The notes under the pieces are model-generated. The model was not told the DNA's origin and did not search any database. It was given only the letters and a program-made list of their open reading frames with translations. From Erpetoichthys calabaricus (Eukaryota > Chordata > Cladistia > Polypteriformes > Polypteridae): 64,000 bases of DNA. The stretch spans positions 179,930,875-179,994,874 of the forward strand of contig NC_041402.2 in NCBI RefSeq assembly GCF_900747795.2. Direction: 5' to 3'. Of this stretch, positions 58,101 to 64,000 are shown piece after piece; the stretch's first letter is position 1; each line of letters opens with the position of its first letter. The position numbers and the translations under genes were made by a program.

Positions 58101-58840
58101 GAAGCGCTTACTGTCCTTTGCCAAAGAGATGCACACTTGGCATGTTTGCCTGACACGTGTTTATCACGTCTGCTCGACACCACAACAGTAGAGCCACTGA
58201 TTCCGCCTCCAGTGCCGCCTCTTCACGCAGGTCTGCTTTGTACTGTAAGCTGCACCACCACCTGGAGTCATTTCTCGTAATTCTTATTTATTTTTTTTTC
58301 TTTCCATTAGTCACCAGAGCTTACTTCGATTTTCTCCTACTGACTTGTTTACTTACACAAAGGCAGCTCTGATGCTATAACTTACGTAGCTGTGGCGTCT
58401 GCCATCATCCGTCTGCCAAACCTGACTAATTCAGCTTTAAGGGCTGGAGAGTGAAGTGGTATTCGGCTTTGGGGGAAAAAACGAATCCAGGAGACATCAG
58501 GGGGTGCAAGGCAGGGACCACCGTAGTAGCCCTCAAGGCGAGCATTTAGAAAACAACTCGGATTAGACCGCTGATTTGTAAAATGTCCTGAAACAGAACG
58601 ACTTTAACGACTGATGGAGCTCCAGGCTCAACCACTTTTAAAAAATGCTGATAAGTGTGCGCCTGCACTCTTAAGAACAGTGGCTTCAAAATGGCATCTT
58701 ACTGGACTGCGGGTGTCCTCCGTGAACAACTGCTTGACACAGAAACGTTTAATTCTAGGAAAGGGTTTCGTTGCATATGAAATTTGTTCTTTCAGCTTCC
58801 TAATATGTGAACGGCACAGAAATACTTAGTGTGTAGATTA
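58101..58840. other. No recognised feature
   Basis: Ordinary composition, short frames only. Confidence 0.4.
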
Positions 58841-59470
58841 ACATATCAAGAAAACCTGAACTTAGTCAGTGTGATTGTGTACAGTGGGAGTCCGTTGAAA
58901 ATCAGGACCCCACTGCTGTTTCACAAACCTGTAATCATCTATTCACGGTGGCCAGAGGCTCACCTAAAGTGTGTGGTACCCCTGCAGGATGAAAGGGGGC
59001 GCTGTGGCCTACAGACTTGTCTCCTTACTCCCCGCCCCTTGAAGGCAATGAATTCAAGGAAGCCCCGCCCCTTCCAGTCTTCTCGGTATAAAAGGTCGGT
59101 GCTTCCGGAAGGTAGCGTCTCATTTCCGGAGCTGACTGCAGTACTGGATACTTGAGAGAGTGAAAGAGAGAAAGCGTGTCCATGAAAGAGCACTGGTTCA
59201 AGGGAATTGTCCCTAACAAAGAGCACCTACGAGTGCGTGTTTCTGTTACAGTTTTCCTGTTTTTCTGTTGGAATTAAACAGGGTTTTGCTGCATTGGCAC
59301 CCCAAGAATTTGGCTTTTCCCCTGCCTCATCATTCGCCACGCTGCAATGGCTATTTATGGAGTCTGATGTGGATCCAAATAAATAAAGATTCTTTCCGGA
59401 ACCTTCTTCTGGATGGTTCTTTTGGGACCCCAAAATGGTTCCTTTATGCCATCTCTAAACTCTTTAAGAG
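58841..59470. repeat. Dispersed repeat with LTR-like insert
   Basis: Ends match 45107-45335. The interior 58935-59335 contains GAAAGGGGGCGCTGTGG, a CGGTATAAAAGG TATA box (59084-59095) and GC-rich GCCCCGCCCCTTCC upstream of it: a promoter-bearing, LTR-like fossil. A related block is at 60805-60930. Confidence 0.55.
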
Positions 59471-59479
59471 TGTGATTAG

Positions 59480-59970
59480 GGTCAAATTAACACTGCAGGC
59501 GTAAAAAAGGGCTGCTTTAGAACGCTTAGCCTGGTGGTGCAGTTAGAAATATTGAACATGGTGGGGTGTTCCCCCTTGGCGTTTTGCACAGCACAATCAA
59601 AGAGCAAGGGGGGTGGCGGCCCCCTTGGCATTGCTAACAGTGTGATTGAAGGGTTAAGGTGGGGGGAGGCATCCATGTCAGTATTTTGAGTGACAATTTC
59701 ATGAGTCTGAATCATGATTGGGGGGACAAGACAACATTCTTGGGGGGGTGGATGGGTTTAGATCCTCCTAGCACCCCCTCCAGATCTGGCCTCAATGTAA
59801 AATTTCACACTTTTTCAGTGTAGATGTGACACTGCATTTAAACTATTTATACTCAACACTTTTAAAGTTGTTAATGGTTTCACACTACCAAGTTATAATT
59901 TATTTAACATTTTGTATCATACAAATGCAAATATAGAAGGACATTTTCAATCCTACTTCTCCCAATTGTT
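59480..59970. other. No recognised feature
   Basis: Mixed, partly G-rich sequence (59600-59670, 59718-59752). No gene. Confidence 0.4.
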
Positions 59971-59975
59971 GAGAG

Positions 59976-60420
59976 TGATAATAATAATAATAATAATTCT
60001 TTACACTTATTTAGTGCTCTTCCCACCACTCAAAGTGCTTTAGATAGTGAGTGGGGAGCCATCATTAAAATGTAGCATCCACCTGGATGATGTGATGACA
60101 GCCATTTTTAGACCAGTCTGCTCACCACACGTTGGCTGTTATATAGTGATGTGGTGAGAGTGACAGTCAGTTAGAGACAGGGAATGATTAGGGGGCTGGG
60201 ATGATTAGGCAATGGAGGGCAATTTAGCCAGGACATCGGGGTACCCCCTACTCTTTATGAAGGATGCGCAGAGATCTTTTATGAGCACAGAGAGTCAGGA
60301 CCTCAATTTTACGTCTCATCCGAAGGGCGGCACCATTTTTACAACATAGTGTCTCTAAAACTTCACTCGGGCATTGAGATCCACATTCAGACCACAGAAT
60401 AGGTGCCCTCTGCTGGATCT
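59976..60420 (-). mobile_element. SINE-like repeat with ATT tail
   Basis: On the minus strand it ends AAGCACTTTGAGTGGTGGGA then AGAGCACTAAATAAGTGTAA and a TTATT tail, the same 3' end as SINE B (GCGCTTTGAGTACTGAG). The upstream body, with TCTCATCCGAAGGGCGGCAC, is a repeat widespread in fish and amphibians. Confidence 0.65.
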
Positions 60421-60789
60421 AGGAGAAAAGATAAAAGTCAAGAAACGCTGGGTGATCAAAAAATACAAGTGTCAAAGCCAAAATGAGAGATGAGACTCAT
60501 AGTCAAAAAAAGACCATGAGAGCCAAGATGTCATTAAGCAAAAGGCTTTTAGCAGAAGAATAGGGAGTTGAATCTGCAACTCAGAGGGAGTAATTCCTTT
60601 GAGAATACTTTAACCTGTGGTGTTGTGTCACGGCCTCAGAGGACACACCCCTAACAACAAGAGTATTTGCCCTAACAATAGGAACTCAAAAAATGGCAAG
60701 GAGTGAGAAAATCAAAATGGCTGACAAAAAAATCCTTACCCATTGCTGTCCACGTGCATTGGAAGACATCCTTGCCGGCTCAGTTAAGG

Positions 60790-61000
60790 TATATAATAAC
60801 CCGCCAAGATGAGAGGGGGCGCTGTGTCTAATGTTGACATCTCCTTCTCTCCCCACATCGCTGAGAAATCGCCTAGTGAAGGCATTTAACCCCGCCCCTT
60901 CCGGTCCTGCTGCCATAAAACCCCGGGCGACTCTGTTGGGAGTGTCATTACTGGCCAGAGCAACCCACCAGATGGAGCTCTGTTAGAAGTGACAACCCTT
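60790..61000 (+). repeat. LTR-like promoter module
   Basis: GATGAGAGGGGGCGCTGTG, then CCCCGCCCCTTCCGGTCC and a GCCATAAAACC TATA-like word; same order as 58990-59095. Solo fossil of the same family. Confidence 0.5.
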
Positions 61001-61203
61001 TGATCATTTTACCTGACATTCCCGCTGAAGGAACAAATGCCCACGAGCGTCTCTTCTTGTTTTTGTTGGTGCCCGAAAAAGTTCTTTGCTAATTTCAGAT
61101 CTAACATTACCTGGCCACATCATCAAAGTGAAGGAGGATCCCCACAACTGGAGGTCAGAATCAAACTCAGTGACTTCAAAATCCAAGACGAGTGTCAGGA
61201 TAT

Positions 61204-61355
61204 TTGACCCACTCAGGTGGTACAGTGCTGGCGTTGCTGCCTCGCAGTAAGGAGAACATCATGGGTTCGCGTCTCAGGTCCTCCCTGTGTGGAGTCTGCA
61301 AAGTGCTTTGAATTGTGAGAAAAGTACTACATAAATGCAAAGTATTGTTATTAGA
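61204..61355 (+). mobile_element. SINE B, diverged copy
   Basis: CTCAGGTGGTACAGTGCTGG head, GCTGCCTCGCAGTAAGGAG, TCCTCCCTGTGTGGAGTCTG, AAGTGCTTTGAATTGTGAG and an ATTGTTATTAG tail; aligns throughout with 18555-18702. Confidence 0.8.
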
Positions 61356-61479
61356 ATTGATATGGAAAAATGTACACAAACTCAGAAAACGTGAGGCAAT
61401 CCTAACAACAGATCTCCGTTTGGAAACAACTCTGGACGGTGTGCCAGTAGATCGCAGAGTCTGCACAAACACACAACTG

Positions 61480-61607
61480 CAGGGCCATCTTAACAGAATC
61501 ATAGGCCCCCGGGCAAAGTAGTGTGCTGAAGCCCCATTTTAACAGCAAAACAGAAACAAGCAGCCACCAGCTGGTGCCCATTGTGCCCCTATGTTAAGAA
61601 GGCCCTG
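61480..61607. mobile_element. Short hAT-type MITE
   Basis: CAGGGCCATCTTAACAGAAT and the inverse end TTAAGAAGGCCCTG give TIRs over 128 bp. Related to 9349-9941 and 7168-7345. No clear 8-bp target duplication. Confidence 0.6.
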
Positions 61608-61677
61608 CCTTGACAATAGGGGCAACTTCAATACAATCATCTCACAGCAGCCAAGAGTGCAATTTTCTATGTTCGGA

Positions 61678-62657
61678 CAGTGGCGTAGATAGGGTAGATA
61701 GGGAGGGGGCCGGTCTGCCCCGGGTGGCACATTTTTGGGGGGCGGCATTATTGGCCAACAGGCTCAGTACAACTCATGTGTAAGCAGCAGGGTTTGGAAA
61801 AATATCACTCATGAATGTCCTTCTGTGATGGCATCAGCCACAGCAGTTGAAATTTATGAGACAATAACAAAAATAAACATAAACATTATACCGATAATAA
61901 TTTCTAGGAAGATTAACAACTAATTTACAATTTATAATTTTGTTTCGTTATCACTCTGAATGCGTTCTTGGTCTGTGCAGAAAACATCCCCACCTATCAC
62001 TTGTACCCTACAACTGGTTCTGGTTTTCACAGCGTAATTATATTAAACTCATAATTAGAACGGGGGCGGCACGGTGGCGCAGTGGTAGCGCTGCTGCCTC
62101 GCAGTTAGGAGACCTGGGTTCGCTTCCCGGGTCCTCCCTGCGTGGAGTTTGCATGTTCTCCCCGTGTCTGCGTAGGTTTCCTCCGGGCGCTCCGGTTTCC
62201 TCCCACAGTCCAAAGACATGCAGGTTAGGTGGATTGGCGATTCTAAATTGGCCTTAGTGTGTGCTTGGTGTGTGGGTGTGTTTGTGTGTGTCCTGTGGTG
62301 GGTTGGCACCCTGCCCGGGATTGTTTCCTGCCTTGTGCCCTGTGTTGGCTGGGATTGGCTCCAGCGGACCCCCGTGACCCTGTGTTCGGATTCAGCGGGT
62401 TGGAAAATGGATGGATGGATGGATTAGAACAGGGCTTATCAGTGTGTCTATACTATATTCTTGTCTAGTTGATGCTTATAAATAATTATATGTGACAAAT
62501 TATTGCTGTTTCTCTATATATGAATAAATCTATGCAAAATCTTAATTTTTCTCTATACGTCATTTTAATTTTCTATTTAAATAGGTCAACATATTCAGAT
62601 ATGTTGGAGGACGGCAAATTGAAGCACCACCCCACACAAACTCGAGCTACGCCACTG
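61678..62657. mobile_element. Non-autonomous hAT-type element, 980 bp, with nested SINE
   Basis: CAGTGGCGTAGA at the left, CTACGCCACTG at the right. Flanks TGTTCGGA (61670-61677) and TACTCGGA (62658-62665) match at 6 of 8 positions, differing by transitions. SINE A at 62062-62422 sits inside. Confidence 0.85.
62062..62422 (+). mobile_element. SINE A, best full-length copy
   Basis: tRNA-like head with A box TGGCGCAGTGG (62075-62085) and B box GGTTCGCTTCC (62117-62127), a middle with TTTGCATGTTCTCCCCGTGT, and an ATGG tail. TSD ATTAGAAC at 62054-62061 and 62423-62430. Least diverged copy here, so probably the youngest. Confidence 0.95.
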
Positions 62658-62819
62658 TACTCGGAGTGAACACTTCACTTTGTAACTGGATCTTGTATGT
62701 GACGTCAGAAAGATGACAGACAGTACGTGTTGGCACACCATTAAAACTGAGCACAGGGCCCCTCAGGGTGCTTGATCACCTGTTTCCGGTTACATTTCCA
62801 GGTGGGGCTGAAGACTCAT

Positions 62820-63010
62820 CCAGCCGGGCTCAGGGACCCATGCAGTGCCCCCTGGCAGTCACCCCAGATCCCAACAGGGCTGTGGAGAACTCCATCTCCC
62901 ATGGAGCCCTGCGGGAAACTGAAGCACTACCGCCAGCCAGGGAGGTGCCACCAAGTGTCCCATGGTTGCTCCCCATGAAACACACAACGAAGGGGCGTCC
63001 CAGCTGGGCA
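62820..63010 (-). repeat. LTR-like fossil fragment
   Basis: Minus-strand relative of 54460-54600: CAGTGCCCCCTGGCAG, CCCCAGATCCCAACAGGGCT and CTCCATCTCCCATGG appear as the reverse of the other copy's order. Confidence 0.5.
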
Positions 63011-63039
63011 TGGGACCCAGCTGTCCACCACAATATATA

Positions 63040-63063
63040 TATAAACAGTATATAAATAAATAA

Positions 63064-63130
<67 letters not shown>
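63040..63130. repeat. (TA)n and (CA)n microsatellites
   Basis: TATAAATAAATATATATATA followed by about 28 CA units. Confidence 0.95.
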
Positions 63131-63135
<5 letters not shown>

Positions 63136-63834
63136 AAGGACAGACAAATACTTAGTATTGTATATATGTACATAATTAGCCCCACTATCCCAAAGACACC
63201 AGTGAAAAATTCTATGTATATATCCTATTTACCCCGAGCACCTGACTATACAGTAATAAAAAACAAAATACAAAGCCCTCCCTTGCCCCTAAACAATAAA
63301 TGAATACACACAGAACATGAAACACAAACACAGATCAATAACAAACGGCAGTTGAAATGTATGTGATATCTGAGTCCTGCAATAATTGAATACTGGCTGA
63401 AATGATATTTTGGTCCTTCCCGAAAATACAAAATGATCTCACAGTATAAGTCCTCAGCAATGGATAACTGAAATCCAAACCCTGGGGCTTCTCCACACTG
63501 GCTGTTGTGATGATGTTCCAGATAATGAAAAAGCAAGCAGTGAAATTGCGCAATGAACGTAAGTGATGATTTGGAAAATGGATGCGTCGATCTCCTTTCT
63601 CCTTCTCTCTCCTCGCTCTCCTTCTTTTTCGCTCTTCTCGTTTAAATAACAAATGTCCCGGAGGTAGTGTTGTGAAAACAGGAAATTCCACTCTTGATGT
63701 CTCGGTCTCCCTGCATCATCCTTCCCCGTTTGTTTCCCGGGGACAACATTTACTTACACACACATACACACTTGATAGTAAACGGGACGATGTGAACAAA
63801 ACGTGACTCAGCACAAACATTAAAAAATACCTAG
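63131..63834. other. No recognised feature
   Basis: AT-rich with a pyrimidine-rich CTCCTTCTCTCTCC stretch at 63590-63640. A polyadenylation-like AATAAA is present but no exon. Confidence 0.4.
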
Positions 63835-63844
63835 CCCCGCTACA

Positions 63845-63935
63845 CCCTTGCTCTATGGATGATTTGTCCCCATCTGTCAGCTCAATCGGTCATAACTATT
63901 GACAGTGTTGGGTTCAAGAGGCTCCCAAATGTGAA
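63845..63935 (+). repeat. Repeat end shared with 2765-2855
   Basis: GACAGTGTTGGGTTCAAGAG then GCTCCCAAATG mirrors GACGGTGTCGGGTTCAAGAG at the left side of the window in the same orientation. Confidence 0.5.
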
Positions 63936-64000
63936 GAGGGAGCATGGAGTTGGACACGCATCGTCACACCGGTACCTAACTTTCCTTGCAGACCTCAATC

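Noticed and set aside
57316-58280. Overlapping 291- and 266-codon open frames, + strand
   Set aside because: They coincide with a tandem repeat of TGTGTCCACTGTGCCCACAC type; the protein is only the translated repeat.
62062-62130. tRNA-gene-like head with A and B boxes
   Set aside because: Part of a SINE with TSD and ATGG tail, not a functional tRNA gene; same for 18555-18630.

Overview
This window is vertebrate nuclear DNA, almost certainly from a ray-finned fish. Evidence: two spliced vertebrate genes, one combined CD3 gamma/delta gene (mammals have two), and a repeat set typical of fish (Tc1/mariner and hAT transposons, Rex1/CR1-like and RTE-like LINEs, a Helitron, tRNA-derived SINEs with ATGG tails). 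Long introns and diverse old repeats suggest a non-teleost such as a polypterid; that is an impression, not a proof.

Two host genes are supported, both on the + strand. TMEM25 (coding 27337-40737, nine coding exons, 369 residues, poly(A) signal at 41262) encodes a type I membrane protein with a signal peptide, two immunoglobulin-like domains, one membrane span and the conserved cytoplasmic tail. CD3 gamma/delta (46190-55881, six coding exons, 166 residues, poly(A) signals at 56136 and 56148) encodes a T-cell-receptor signalling subunit with a short Ig domain, CxxC stalk, acidic membrane residue, CD3-gamma-type dileucine motif and an ITAM split by the last intron. The stop of TMEM25 and the start of CD3 are only 5.4 kb apart. 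In human both genes lie on 11q23 but with several genes between them. The spacer holds a CTCF-like motif and, next to CD3, a RUNX/ETS/MYB-like cluster.

Layout: 1-26 kb has no recognised host gene. It holds a cut-off Tc1 relic at the left edge, copies of a palindromic hAT element, LINE and SINE fragments, a Tc1-like element (13.2-15.5 kb) carrying a LINE-like insert, an old tandem repeat broken up by transposons (15.6-22.8 kb), a mariner-type MITE, a scrambled Helitron and two Tc1 relics. 26.9-41.3 kb is TMEM25; introns 3 and 4 are filled by two unrelated higher-order tandem repeats (about 580/1160 bp and about 418 bp). 41.3-46 kb is the intergenic spacer with LTR-like, LINE and SINE insertions. 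46-56 kb is CD3; intron 2 holds a Tc1-type element containing an LTR-type fossil that itself contains a LINE. 56-64 kb has a decayed minisatellite, LTR-like promoter-bearing repeats, SINEs and a hAT element with a nested SINE.

The nesting gives a relative history: DNA transposons are usually the hosts and LINEs, SINEs and LTR-like elements the later guests. Most long open frames are shadows of microsatellites and minisatellites. I found no CRISPR array, operon, rRNA or genuine tRNA gene, and no clearly new molecular system. The best leads are the TMEM25-CD3 adjacency with its candidate control sites, the hierarchical intronic repeats, a candidate 12-nt microexon in TMEM25, and a tandem pair of RFX X-box motifs at 23.03 kb.
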